Positions 1-8,647 of a DNA stretch of 64,000 nt are shown here, piece by piece (position 1 is the first letter of the stretch; every line of letters begins with the position of its first letter). The position numbers were made by a program, and so were the translations under genes. The DNA is from Chloroflexota bacterium (GTDB taxonomy: Bacteria > Chloroflexota > Anaerolineae > UBA4142 > SHND01). The notes under the pieces were generated by a model. The model ran no database searches. It was given only the letters and a program-made list of their open reading frames with translations, and was not told the DNA's origin. The stretch spans positions 124,001 through 188,000 of the forward strand of contig SHND01000039.1 of NCBI GenBank assembly GCA_004295045.1, read 5' to 3'.

Positions 1-880
1 CAATGTTGATGAAATCTTTTCCAATCACATATCCGCGACATGTTGCAGCAGGTCTTGGCGATTGAATATATTCGCCGATAGCAATTTTAATTGCTTGATG
101 TGGCGCGCGTCCGGCATTGGAACCGAAATCGCCGCGCACTTCGACATGCTGATACACTTTTTGAGTGCGCGCATTGATGCTGTAAATGACGGTGAACAAA
201 CAGCCATTGCACCAATACAACGGCGTATCGGACACGGGCGTTTGTTCGGGAACCGAGTCAAAGAACCACACACAGTTTGGGTCGTTGCCTGCATTTTGGC
301 AATAATACAGGTTTGCTTTTTTCTTGAGCGGAGAGTGCACGCGTAAAGAGTTGATGCCTTCGATAGGAATCGGCGCGTCGGCGCCTTGAAAATTTTCGCG
401 CCCTGATGGGGGCTTGGCTTCTTTGGCATCTTGCGTAGCTGCCGCGCGGCGGTCAATCGCGCGAATTAGTTTCGGATCTTGATTACTGTTACAGCTCGCA
501 TCGCCATATCCTTCCCCCTCGCAAATTCTCCAACCTTTTGGGTCATTGTCGGGAGAAAAACCGCAAGCAGGGACTTGGGTCGGACTATGCTCCGGTGTGC
601 CGTCGGGAGTTACCCTTTTGGGAACCGGAGAACAATCCTGTGTTGAAGTCACTGCCGCAGTGGCTTCAAAACCGGAAACGCTGTTTGCAATAATCGGTGT
701 ACCGGTGCCAATGGGTTCCGGTGTGAGCGCCGACCGTATTTTTTTAGGATGAGGAACTGGCGCGTTCGTACTGGCGAGAGCAATGCCAACGCCAACAAAA
801 ACAAATATCAACGTCACAAACGAGCCGAATAAGAGGGAAACGAATCGTTTCCTCATAGCATTCTTATAGCGATTTTTCAT
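1..880 (-). CDS. Secreted or membrane-anchored protein of unknown function, 3' end cut by window edge
   Basis: An uninterrupted reading frame runs on the minus strand from an ATG at 878-880 to the left edge (293 codons visible, no stop), so the C-terminus lies outside the window. Residues about 12-32 are hydrophobic (FVSLLFGSFVTLIFVFVGVG) after basic residues, which fits a signal peptide or membrane anchor. A Pro/Thr/Ser-rich stretch and a Cys-containing region (CEGEGYGDASC) follow, then CQNAGNDPNCVWFF and YWCNGCLF. The cysteines suggest an exported, disulphide-bonded protein. I do not recognise the family. No good ribosome binding site is visible; an in-frame ATG at codon 9 is an alternative start. 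It is transcribed divergently from the gene at 1015. Confidence 0.7.
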   Translation of the reverse strand, partial: MKNRYKNAMRKRFVSLLFGSFVTLIFVFVGVGIALASTNAPVPHPKKIRSALTPEPIGTGTPIIANSVSGFEATAAVTSTQDCSPVPKRVTPDGTPEHSPTQVPACGFSPDNDPKGWRICEGEGYGDASCNSNQDPKLIRAIDRRAAATQDAKEAKPPSGRENFQGADAPIPIEGINSLRVHSPLKKKANLYYCQNAGNDPNCVWFFDSVPEQTPVSDTPLYWCNGCLFTVIYSINARTQKVYQHVEVRGDFGSNAGRAPHQAIKIAIGEYIQSPRPAATCRGYVIGKDFINI

Positions 881-1014
881 ATCAAAAGCAAGTTTTTGCA
901 GAACTTGTGGGCTGTGTTAAAGTTGATTCCATTCTTCAAATCAAAGATCAAAGCGGCGCGGAAAAACTTTCGCTGTCCGTGCTTCACTGACAAGGAATAA
1001 TCCAAACCAAAAAT

Positions 1015-2670
1015 ATGAACCGACGAGTTCTAGTCATCGGTCTTGACGGCGCGACGTGGGATGTTTTGAATCCCCTGATGCGCAACGGCAAGCTGCCGAA
1101 TCTGAAAAAATTATTGGACAAGAGCGCGCAGGGCGTGTTGATGTCTTCGATTCCGCCCGTGACCGCCGCGGCGTGGACGTGTTTTTCGACCGGAAAAAAT
1201 CCGGGCAAACATGGGCTGGTGGACTTTATTTATTTCCCTAATCACGGTTATCGCGTCACGATTGCAAATAGCACAACGCGCCGCGCCGCGACGATTTGGA
1301 ATTTATTGAGCGAACGCGAGCTGCGCGTCGGCGTGGTGAACGTGCCAATGACCTATCCGCCCGAGCAAGTGAACGGCGTGATGGTGACTGACCTCATGAC
1401 GCCAAACGCGCAGGTGCAATACACTTATCCGCCCGAACTCAAACAAGAGTTGTTGGAAAGGGTTGGACCGTTTGTTATTACCCCGGGCGAAGGTGAAAAT
1501 CCGAGCGAGCCCTTAACCTATTTGGATAAAGTGCGCGCCGATGTAAAAGCGTCAGCGGATTACGCGTTGTATCTTTTGAAAAAGGAACCGTACACCTTTT
1601 TCATGTACGTCTTTGGCATCACCGATATTTTGCAGCATCAATTTTGGTATTTGCTGGAAGCCGATCCGAAAAATTTGAACGAAAGCGATCGCACGCTCCG
1701 CGATAAAGTGCTTGCCGTTTTTCAACAGGTGGATGACGGCGTGGGCGAAATGCTAAAGCACGCGGACGAAAACACCACCATCGTTCTCATGTCCGATCAC
1801 GGTTTTGGACCGATGAAAGGTTTTCTCCACGTCAACAATTTTTTGCTGGAACGCGGCTATCTCGTTTTGAAACGCGGCGCGCTCAGTACGCTCAAACGCG
1901 CCATGTTCCGCGCGGGCATCACGCCGCAAAACGTGCATCTCACCCTCAAGGCATTGAAACTCGACCTACGCCGCAAATTCAATCGCGGGCGCGCGTACGG
2001 CACACTGCGAAGATTCTTTTTATCTTTTGATGATGTGGATTGGACGCGCACGCGCGCCTTTGCCCTGGGGCACATCGGACAAATTTACATCAACCTTCAA
2101 GGACGCCAGCCCAGCGGTATCGTGGCGCCGGGCTCCGCGTACGAAAAACTGCGCGATGAAATTCGCAGCGAATTATTGAAACTGAAACATCCTGACACCG
2201 GCGAACAACTGATCGCGCGGGTGCTCAATCGCGAAGAGATTTATCACGGCGATTTGTTGGACAACACCCCCGACCTTTTGTTACTGCCCGCCGATTTCAA
2301 ATATGTAGCTTTCGGCGAATCGGAATTCGCGTCAAACAAAATCGTCGGTCCCACGCTCGGACACACCGGGCATCATCGCCTCGAAGGCATCGGCGCGCTG
2401 AGCGGCGGAAATATTCAAGCCGGCGCGAAAATTGAAAACGCTTCACTCATTGATCTCGCGCCGACGATTTTGTATGCGCTCGGTCTGCCCATTCCGCCGG
2501 ACATGGACGGACGCGCTCTTACCGAAGCGTTCACACCCGAATTTGTCAATCAGACGGCGTTACAGTACGATACGGCGGATGCAGTGCGCACCGATTATGG
2601 CGGCACGTATTCGGAGGATGAAGAAGAGCAGGTGATTCAACGGCTCGCGGATTTGGGATATGTTTCGTGA
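1015..2670 (+). CDS. Alkaline phosphatase superfamily hydrolase (type I phosphodiesterase/nucleotide pyrophosphatase-like)
   Basis: 551 aa and apparently complete. The N-terminal VLVIGLDGATWDVL carries the first metal-binding Asp of this metalloenzyme superfamily. SSIPPVTAAAWTCFSTGKNP contains the expected nucleophile Thr, VLMSDHGFGPMKG the DHG metal motif, and GHTGHHRLEG late metal-ligand histidines. The family hydrolyses phosphomonoesters or diesters with two metal ions; the substrate here is unknown. No signal peptide is seen, so it probably acts in the cytoplasm. It lies just ahead of a lipoprotein and a flippase-like gene, so a role in phospho-glycan or lipid-linked sugar metabolism is possible but inferred. 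Its stop codon overlaps the heptamer array described separately. Confidence 0.85.
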   Translation: MNRRVLVIGLDGATWDVLNPLMRNGKLPNLKKLLDKSAQGVLMSSIPPVTAAAWTCFSTGKNPGKHGLVDFIYFPNHGYRVTIANSTTRRAATIWNLLSERELRVGVVNVPMTYPPEQVNGVMVTDLMTPNAQVQYTYPPELKQELLERVGPFVITPGEGENPSEPLTYLDKVRADVKASADYALYLLKKEPYTFFMYVFGITDILQHQFWYLLEADPKNLNESDRTLRDKVLAVFQQVDDGVGEMLKHADENTTIVLMSDHGFGPMKGFLHVNNFLLERGYLVLKRGALSTLKRAMFRAGITPQNVHLTLKALKLDLRRKFNRGRAYGTLRRFFLSFDDVDWTRTRAFALGHIGQIYINLQGRQPSGIVAPGSAYEKLRDEIRSELLKLKHPDTGEQLIARVLNREEIYHGDLLDNTPDLLLLPADFKYVAFGESEFASNKIVGPTLGHTGHHRLEGIGALSGGNIQAGAKIENASLIDLAPTILYALGLPIPPDMDGRALTEAFTPEFVNQTALQYDTADAVRTDYGGTYSEDEEEQVIQRLADLGYVS

Positions 2671-3871
2671 GGACAACGGACGACCGACAACCGACGACCA
2701 AAGGGTTGTCTGTCTTTTGCGGTCTGCTGTCTGCTTTTTGGCGTTACTTGTTTTGATTGGCTGTGCGACGTCAACGCCCGCGCCGACGACAGCGCCAGTT
2801 GCCACGCCGACGATTGAGCAAACGGAAGCGTTACCGGAAAGAGCGCTGCCGCACGTTCCCGAAGGATTTCGTATTACAGTCGCGCAGGAGAATCTCGAAT
2901 TACCGACGACGATTGCCACCGACGGCAAACATTTTTACGTGACCGAATTTCAATCGGGACGCGTCAAGCGGTTGACCGATACAAATGGCGACGGCGTGTT
3001 TGACGAGGTAAAAATTTTTGCGGAAGGATTTCGTTTTCCGCGCGGCATCGCCATCGAAACCAAGACGGGCGACATTTTTATTTCGAGTTTGGGGCAAGTC
3101 AATCGTTTACGCGACTCGAACGGCGATGGCGTTGCGGACACAAACGATGTTATTCTCGACAAGCTCTTTTATGTAGATGCATCGCACGCCAACAACAGTA
3201 TCGCGTTCGGACCGGACGGAAAATTGTATGTGACGATTGGGCATCCGCGCGAGACCCAAATCGAAATACGCGGCAAGCGCGTTTTCTTCAAAGGCAAGCG
3301 CGTCCCTGAAGCGGCGGGAACGATCATGCGCGCGAATTCGGATGGCAGTGACTTGGAAATTTATGCGCGCGGATTTCGCAATCCATTTGATTTATTTTTC
3401 GCGTCGGACGGAACGTTGTATGCCACCGACAATGGCGAAGACAAAAAAACGGGCAAACCCGAAGGCGATGAATTGAATTTGATTGTGCAAGGCGGCGATT
3501 ACGGTTTCCCGTTTTTTCTTGGCGAGCCGCCGCTCGATTCCGGCACGCTCGGTCCGCTAATCGAGTTTCAGCAAGCGAGTTCGCCCGACGGTTTGGTCAT
3601 GTATGAAGCGGATCAATTTCCAGAAGAATATCGCGGCAATATTTTTCTTGCGCTCTTTTCCGACCCACGCAAAGTGATTCGGGCATGGCGCGATGAAAAT
3701 GGAAAATGGCAGTACCAAGATTTTGTGACGCAGATGAATCGCCCGATTGATCTCACCGTTGGCGCCGATGGCGCGCTCTATATCGCCGATATGAATTCCG
3801 GTGAGGGACGCAACACGGCTGATCCCAACAATCCAGCTGTGATTTATCGCGTCGAGTACGTAGGAAAGTAA
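2660..3871 (+). CDS. Lipoprotein with PQQ-dependent sugar dehydrogenase-like beta-propeller
   Basis: 403 aa from the ATG at 2660, which overlaps the preceding gene by 11 bp. A TTG at 2717 would start directly at the signal peptide (RSAVCFLALLVLIGC) and is a real alternative. The lipobox LIGC predicts lipid anchoring outside the membrane, followed by a Thr/Pro/Ala linker. The body resembles soluble glucose/sorbosone dehydrogenase propellers, with repeated blade motifs (FRFPRGIAIE, GPDGKLYVTIGH, GADGALYIADM) and two DxNGDGVxD calcium-loop-like motifs near residues 110 and 155. The family usually oxidises sugars or alcohols using PQQ; cofactor use cannot be confirmed here. The signal peptide is encoded by heptamer-repeat DNA. 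Confidence 0.8.
   Translation: MFREDNGRPTTDDQRVVCLLRSAVCFLALLVLIGCATSTPAPTTAPVATPTIEQTEALPERALPHVPEGFRITVAQENLELPTTIATDGKHFYVTEFQSGRVKRLTDTNGDGVFDEVKIFAEGFRFPRGIAIETKTGDIFISSLGQVNRLRDSNGDGVADTNDVILDKLFYVDASHANNSIAFGPDGKLYVTIGHPRETQIEIRGKRVFFKGKRVPEAAGTIMRANSDGSDLEIYARGFRNPFDLFFASDGTLYATDNGEDKKTGKPEGDELNLIVQGGDYGFPFFLGEPPLDSGTLGPLIEFQQASSPDGLVMYEADQFPEEYRGNIFLALFSDPRKVIRAWRDENGKWQYQDFVTQMNRPIDLTVGADGALYIADMNSGEGRNTADPNNPAVIYRVEYVGK
2670..2740 (+). repeat. Degenerate heptamer array at the AlkP / lipoprotein gene junction
   Basis: Two 7-bp-period blocks are visible. Units such as AGGACAA, CGGACGA, CCGACAA and CCGACGA run from 2670 to 2697, and GTTGTCT, GTCTTTT, GCGGTCT, GCTGTCT and GCTTTTT run from 2705 to 2739. 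The second block is partly complementary to the first (GACAACC pairs with GGTTGTC), so it can form a hairpin. The array starts on the last base of the upstream stop codon and continues into the next coding sequence. Confidence 0.75.
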
Positions 3872-3872
3872 C

Positions 3873-4871
3873 ATGAGTCGCATTCGATTACTTGTCGGTC
3901 TCGGCATCTCACTCGTTCTGCTCTATTTCACCTTTCGCGGGTTGGATTGGGCAGCAGTGGGACAAGCGTTGCGCGGCGCGAATTATTTTTACATCGCGCT
4001 GGCATCATTGGTGATTCTCGCCGCGTTCGCCGTGCGCGCCATGCGTTGGAGTTGGTTGCTGCGACCGGTGCGTTACCTGCCGTGGCGCGGTTTATTCTCG
4101 GTGGTGTTAATCGGATTTTTTGGAAATTACGTCCTGCCCGCGAAAACGGGGGAACTCGTGCGCGCGTACGTATTGGGCAAACGCGAAAGCTTGAGCAAAA
4201 GCGCGATCCTCGGCAGCATCGCCGTCGAGAAAACGATGGACACCTTGATCCTCTTTGGCATTCTCTTGGCAACGCTGTGGACGGTGCGCCTGCCCGAAGA
4301 CATTTCCAATTTTGAAAAACTCGCCGCGGTTTTTCTGGCTGTCGTCCTCGGTGGAATGTTGGTTCTTGCCGCGCGCGGCCGTCACGTTTCCAATCTGATT
4401 ATTCGCGTTCTGCAATTTGTTTTTCCGTGGTGGAAAGAACGCGTCGCGCGCATCACCCACTCGTTCGTGGATGGCTTGAGCGTGTTGTATCACGGTTCGA
4501 GCATCGCGATGGTGTTGGTGTTTTCGCTTGTCATCTGGTTGATGACGACGTTGAACTTTTGGTTGATCGGGCAAGCGCTCGGTCTGCAAATTCCATTGTA
4601 CGGCTATGTCATCATTGTTGCCGTGACGAATATGGCGAGTTTTGTCCCCTCCGCGCCGGGACGTTTCGGCACGCTCGAAGCGCTAAGTGTCCTCGTTCTG
4701 GCGCTGTTCGGCGTGGATAAAAATACCGCCGTGTTGTTTCCGATCCTGCTGCGCGTCGCGCAGCTCGTACCGATTTTGCTCGGCTATATTTTCCTCAACC
4801 GCGAAGGCGTGAAAATTCTCGATGTGCAAAAAGCGACAAAAGAGACGACGACTGCATCGGCGGCGCCATAA
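3873..4871 (+). CDS. Flippase-like / lysylphosphatidylglycerol synthase TM-region family membrane protein
   Basis: 332 aa with about eight transmembrane segments and little else. It matches the integral-membrane family related to the MprF N-terminal domain (UPF0104, AglD-like). Typical signatures are FFGNYVLPAKTGELVRAYVL near residue 80 and SFVPSAPGRFGTLEA near residue 250. Members are implicated in moving lipid-linked substrates across the membrane. It begins one base after the upstream TAA, so it is translationally linked to the lipoprotein gene. The family call is strong; flipping of a glycan precursor for the adjacent glycosyltransferase locus is inferred from position. Confidence 0.85.
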   Translation: MSRIRLLVGLGISLVLLYFTFRGLDWAAVGQALRGANYFYIALASLVILAAFAVRAMRWSWLLRPVRYLPWRGLFSVVLIGFFGNYVLPAKTGELVRAYVLGKRESLSKSAILGSIAVEKTMDTLILFGILLATLWTVRLPEDISNFEKLAAVFLAVVLGGMLVLAARGRHVSNLIIRVLQFVFPWWKERVARITHSFVDGLSVLYHGSSIAMVLVFSLVIWLMTTLNFWLIGQALGLQIPLYGYVIIVAVTNMASFVPSAPGRFGTLEALSVLVLALFGVDKNTAVLFPILLRVAQLVPILLGYIFLNREGVKILDVQKATKETTTASAAP

Positions 4872-4995
4872 TCCAATTTGATATTGATTCGTTTCCGCTG
4901 CCTGGAGTACGACGCGTTGGCGCCGCCGCAAAGGGGCGAATAAGAACAATCGAAGATTCCGCGCCTCTCGCTTGCTATTATCCTCTCCACTCTGC

Positions 4996-5023
4996 TTGAT
5001 GGTTTCCCTTTCACATTTATAAT
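4996..5023 (+). promoter_or_regulatory. Candidate sigma-70-type promoter for the glycan locus
   Basis: TTGATG (4996-5001), a 16-bp spacer and a perfect TATAAT (5018-5023) lie only 11 bp before the ATG at 5035. The transcript would have a leader of about 5 nt or less. It is the first clear promoter ahead of the 28-kb + strand glycan block. Confidence 0.6.
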
Positions 5024-5034
5024 TTGTACCCACA

Positions 5035-6606
5035 ATGACCTCCGTATTGTCATCGCGCGCCCGTGACGCGGTCCTCGTTACAATCTTGGCGCTGCTCGCC
5101 CTCTTCGTTTTTTTTCAAAATAATCCTTTTACCCGTGCGCTTTCGCCCGACTTGAGCATGATGATGTACACGGGGCAAGAGATCGTGCGCGGACATCCGC
5201 CGTACAAATATGCGATGATCGTCAAGACGCCGTTGACGCCGCTGCTCGCCGCGTCTGCGCTGCTCGTTGCGCGTCCATTTGGTGTTGATGATGTCATCGC
5301 AATTCGCTTGTGGTTTCTCGCGTTGGCGGTGGCTGCGGTGGCGCTGATGTATTTATTTGCGCGCGATGCCTTTCATTCGCGCGCGATGGGATGGTTCAGC
5401 GCGCTGACGCTGCTGAGTTTCAGTTTTCTCGGCGCGCGCGCCGCTTCGGGACCCGAACCCAAGCTTGTTGTGTTGGTGCTCGGCATTGCAACCTGTTGGG
5501 CAATTCAGCGCCGCGCGGCGTGGTGGGCGGGCATTTGTGCCGCGCTTGCCTTTCTCGCATGGCAAATCGCGGGCATCTATCTCATCGTCGCGCTCGCGGC
5601 ATTTTGGCTCGGCGCAGAACCAAAGGCACGGTGGAAGCAATCGGGGCGCGTGCTTGCCGGATTTTTTCTCGCACTTGTGCCGTTCGTGTTGTATCTCGCC
5701 GTGACGGGCGCGTGGTATGACGCGTGGGCGCAAACAATTCTCGGCAATTTCAATTTTTTGCGCGGGGAAAGTGCGGGCGCGGGCGGTGGCATCGTCACAC
5801 GCGTCACGGGGAATATTGAAAAATTTGCGACCGCCAGCTGGCGTTGTCTCGCCAGCGAACGCGGACTCTTGCTCGTGGGACTGGTTGGCGCGGTCGGTTT
5901 GACCATCGAGGCAGTGCGACCTCTGCGCCGCGCGACCTTGCAAAAGGCATCATGGGGCGTTCTCGCAATGATTGCCGGCGCGTTAGGGTTTGGACTCTTT
6001 GCGGCAATTGATTTTCAAAATTGTCCCGACCTCTTGCCTTTTTTGAGCGTTTTGGCGCTCGGCTGCGGCTGGCTCATTCTGCGCGTCATCGAATTTCTCG
6101 CGCGAGTGATTTCGCGGGCATTTCCCCAAGTGACCTCATGGATCGTGCCAAGTTTGCTGGGAATTGCTTCTGTTGCACTGTTGGCGTATGGTACAAGCGA
6201 TTCGTTTTTTACCAATTCGGTTGGACGTCTCCGCAGTGCGCAAGAAAATATTGTCGCGCGCGTGGAACAGGAACTTGCGAAAGGTGACACCATACAGCAG
6301 TTCGGCGACGCGGTCGTCTTGGTTTTGACACAGCGCACGAACGCAACGCCCGTTTTGCATCTTGGTCCCAAACAGCATCAAGGCATTTTCTTTATGTACG
6401 AAAATGGTTTGGATGGTTATCTCGCGGCATTGGAGGCGCAGAAACCGCGCGTGATTACTTTGAGCCGCCGCAAAGATGAAGCATGGGCGCAAAAATTGTA
6501 CGCCTGGATTCAAGCCAACTACCATCTGGTCGAATCGTTCGATGAGACCGAAGGCGGTACTGTGAATGTGATTGATGTTTATGTGCGCAATGATGAATCG
6601 CCGTAA
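5035..6606 (+). CDS. GT-C-type membrane glycosyltransferase, paralog 1 of 3
   Basis: 523 aa with about ten hydrophobic segments. An N-terminal acidic loop (RALSPDLSMMMYTGQEIVRG) follows the first helix, as in GT-C enzymes that use polyprenyl-phosphate sugars. Blocks shared with the proteins at 8648 and 11999 are GPEPKL, AWQIAGIYL and DFQNCPDLLPFLSVLALGCGW-like, identifying three paralogs of one family. The soluble C-terminal 120 residues (REQGDAVVLVL-like, then PRVITLSRR) are also shared. It likely transfers a sugar from a lipid carrier on the outer face of the membrane; donor and acceptor are unknown. Its -10 box is almost on the start codon, and its end overlaps the next gene. Confidence 0.75.
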   Translation: MTSVLSSRARDAVLVTILALLALFVFFQNNPFTRALSPDLSMMMYTGQEIVRGHPPYKYAMIVKTPLTPLLAASALLVARPFGVDDVIAIRLWFLALAVAAVALMYLFARDAFHSRAMGWFSALTLLSFSFLGARAASGPEPKLVVLVLGIATCWAIQRRAAWWAGICAALAFLAWQIAGIYLIVALAAFWLGAEPKARWKQSGRVLAGFFLALVPFVLYLAVTGAWYDAWAQTILGNFNFLRGESAGAGGGIVTRVTGNIEKFATASWRCLASERGLLLVGLVGAVGLTIEAVRPLRRATLQKASWGVLAMIAGALGFGLFAAIDFQNCPDLLPFLSVLALGCGWLILRVIEFLARVISRAFPQVTSWIVPSLLGIASVALLAYGTSDSFFTNSVGRLRSAQENIVARVEQELAKGDTIQQFGDAVVLVLTQRTNATPVLHLGPKQHQGIFFMYENGLDGYLAALEAQKPRVITLSRRKDEAWAQKLYAWIQANYHLVESFDETEGGTVNVIDVYVRNDESP

Positions 6607-8578
6607 CCGGGCGTGGCTAATCTATCCCATCATCCTGCTTGGCGCGGCGCTGCGTTTTTTCCGGCTGGGCTATTTCAGTTTGTGGGACGGCGAAATTTTC
6701 ACGCTCTTTATTTCGCAAAAAGAGCTAACGCAGATTCTGCCCGCGCTGCGCGATTTTGGCGCGCATCCGCCGATGTGGTTTTTCATCACCCGCGCGTTCG
6801 ACGCGTTTGGTTGGAATGAATGGATGCTGCGCGCGCCCGCCGCGCTCGCCGGAATTTTCGCCATTCCCGCGATCTATATCGCGGGCAAACGCGGCGCGAA
6901 CACCACGACGGGTTTGATCGCCGCGCTCTTGCTTGCGTGCGCGCCGCTCGCTGTGTTGTATTCGCAAGTGGGACGCATGTATTCGATTGTCATTCCCCTC
7001 GCCGCGTTGTTGATCTATGCGTCGCAGCGCGCCGTGATGACTCGAGCATGGCGTTGGTGGCTCGCGCTGGCGTTCATCAGCGCGCTGCTGCTCTATAACC
7101 ATTATCTCGCGTTGATTGCCGTGGGCAGCGCGTACTTGATGATAGGAATCGTTTTGTTGGCACAGAGTTGGCGCGCAGTGAATGGACTGCGCGTGCGTCC
7201 GCTGTTCGCCGATTTTTTCAAACGCTCGGCGCGTCTGTGGGTTAGCGTGGGCGTCTTTATCCTCTTTATCCTGCCGCTCATTCCCTTTATGTTGAAAAAT
7301 TTTTTCCAGCGGCAGCTCGGGCGTGAAGCAGCCAGCAACTTTAATGCGGTGACGGTCAACCTAGAATTTTTGCGCGCGCTCTTTCTCGACCTCGCAGGCA
7401 ACGAGTGGCTGCTGCTGTTAAGCGGCGCGCTGATTCTCGCGGGACTGCTCTTGTCACTGCGCCGACGCGATTTCCGTTCGCTGCTGCTTGCCGTGACATG
7501 GTTCGGCGCGGTCTTTCTTGTCGTCACAATCATTCATCCCCGTCGTTTTCCGTCGCGCTATGTGTTGTATCTCGTGCCCGTTTATATTTTATTGACCGCG
7601 CACGGCATTGTGCTGTTGAGCGAATGGGCAAGCCGCGTGCTGGCGCGCATCGCCCCGCGCCTCATAGCAAAACAAACCGCAGCTGTGCTGGCGCTGTTGT
7701 TCACCGCGCTTTTTATTATTCTCGCCGCGCGCGAACTTGTCGGCATGTATCGCGGCACGCAAGAGGTTTCGCGCGGTGAACGAACCACTGCGCTGTTGTT
7801 GAATGGCGGTTGGCGCGAGTTGTCGAATTACTTGAATGAAAATGTCGCGCCCGGCGACGTGATTGTGTACGCCGGGGATGGCGCGCTGCGCCCGCCGCGT
7901 TTCATCGCGCCGTACGTTTCGTCCGCTTATCAGACGCGCGCCCACGCTCTCGCGGCAGAATCACAGCAGCCGCGCAATATTTGGTGGGTCGGCGTGAATT
8001 TGCGCGCGGACGATATCGTCAATCCGACCAACACGAAGGTCGCGCCACTGCTTTCGTTCGGCGATACGTCCATCGCGCGCGCAGTACGACCGGTTGAATG
8101 GCAAGCGATGCCTCTGCCGATACATTTGGAGGATTGGCAAGTTCAGGTTGAACCCGACAAACCCGGACTCACGCTGGGCGAAACTGCGGAAGGCAGCAAT
8201 CCGCCAATTTGGCATTTCGACTTGACCACGCCCGTGAACGCGCGGCTACAGAGTGAACTGCTGCCGGTGACGCCGGGACAATTATTCCGCGCCAGCATAA
8301 AAGTGCGCGGTGTGAGCGAAGGATTCTATGATTTTTCGCCGGGCTTGAATTTTCAATTTTTCGACGCGCAGCAGAATCGAATCACGGACAATGGCGCACA
8401 AACTTTGCTCCCGCGCGATGAGCAAGGTTGGCAAACCCTCGTTTTGGATGGCGTGGTCCCGCGCGGCGCGGTCCGTGCGCGGCTCGTCATCGAATTGGAC
8501 GATTATTCGTTCACGTATGCGCCGAATGTCGAGTTGTCAGAGATACAGTGGTTGTTGGAAAATGTTGCCGCCCCATGA
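6590..8578 (+). CDS. GT39-like membrane glycosyltransferase with C-terminal beta-sandwich-like domain
   Basis: 662 aa from the ATG at 6590; an in-frame ATG at 6572 would add six residues, and either start overlaps the previous gene. The N-terminal half is a typical protein-mannosyltransferase-like GT-C membrane domain: first helix LIYPIILLGAALRFFRLGYF, then WDGEIFTLF in place of the usual acidic DE loop, HPPMWFFITR, and SQVGRMYSIVIPLAAL. After about 12 membrane segments, a soluble C-terminal part of roughly 250 residues contains a segment resembling a carbohydrate-binding sandwich (LLPVTPGQLFRASIKVRGVS). It probably adds sugars from a lipid donor to an external acceptor. The first Asp in WDGE is the likely catalytic base. 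Confidence 0.75.
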   Translation: MMNRRNRAWLIYPIILLGAALRFFRLGYFSLWDGEIFTLFISQKELTQILPALRDFGAHPPMWFFITRAFDAFGWNEWMLRAPAALAGIFAIPAIYIAGKRGANTTTGLIAALLLACAPLAVLYSQVGRMYSIVIPLAALLIYASQRAVMTRAWRWWLALAFISALLLYNHYLALIAVGSAYLMIGIVLLAQSWRAVNGLRVRPLFADFFKRSARLWVSVGVFILFILPLIPFMLKNFFQRQLGREAASNFNAVTVNLEFLRALFLDLAGNEWLLLLSGALILAGLLLSLRRRDFRSLLLAVTWFGAVFLVVTIIHPRRFPSRYVLYLVPVYILLTAHGIVLLSEWASRVLARIAPRLIAKQTAAVLALLFTALFIILAARELVGMYRGTQEVSRGERTTALLLNGGWRELSNYLNENVAPGDVIVYAGDGALRPPRFIAPYVSSAYQTRAHALAAESQQPRNIWWVGVNLRADDIVNPTNTKVAPLLSFGDTSIARAVRPVEWQAMPLPIHLEDWQVQVEPDKPGLTLGETAEGSNPPIWHFDLTTPVNARLQSELLPVTPGQLFRASIKVRGVSEGFYDFSPGLNFQFFDAQQNRITDNGAQTLLPRDEQGWQTLVLDGVVPRGAVRARLVIELDDYSFTYAPNVELSEIQWLLENVAAP

Positions 8579-8599
8579 ACGCAGCACAAATCGAATCTT

Positions 8600-8624
8600 G
8601 GCATTCGCGCACTTGTGGTAAAAT
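8600..8624 (+). promoter_or_regulatory. Candidate extended -10 promoter
   Basis: TGGTAAAAT (8616-8624) matches an extended -10. An upstream TTGGCA lies at a short 15-bp spacing. It sits 24 bp before the ATG at 8648 in the gap after the GT39-like gene and supports that ATG over a GTG at 8615. Confidence 0.4.
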
Positions 8625-8647
8625 GCAAAATCGTTTATCGAGTCTTC

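Noticed and set aside
62..752. Several + and - strand short frames in the first 0.75 kb
   Set aside because: They lie in other frames of the long minus-strand gene 1-880, which has a signal peptide and no internal stop.
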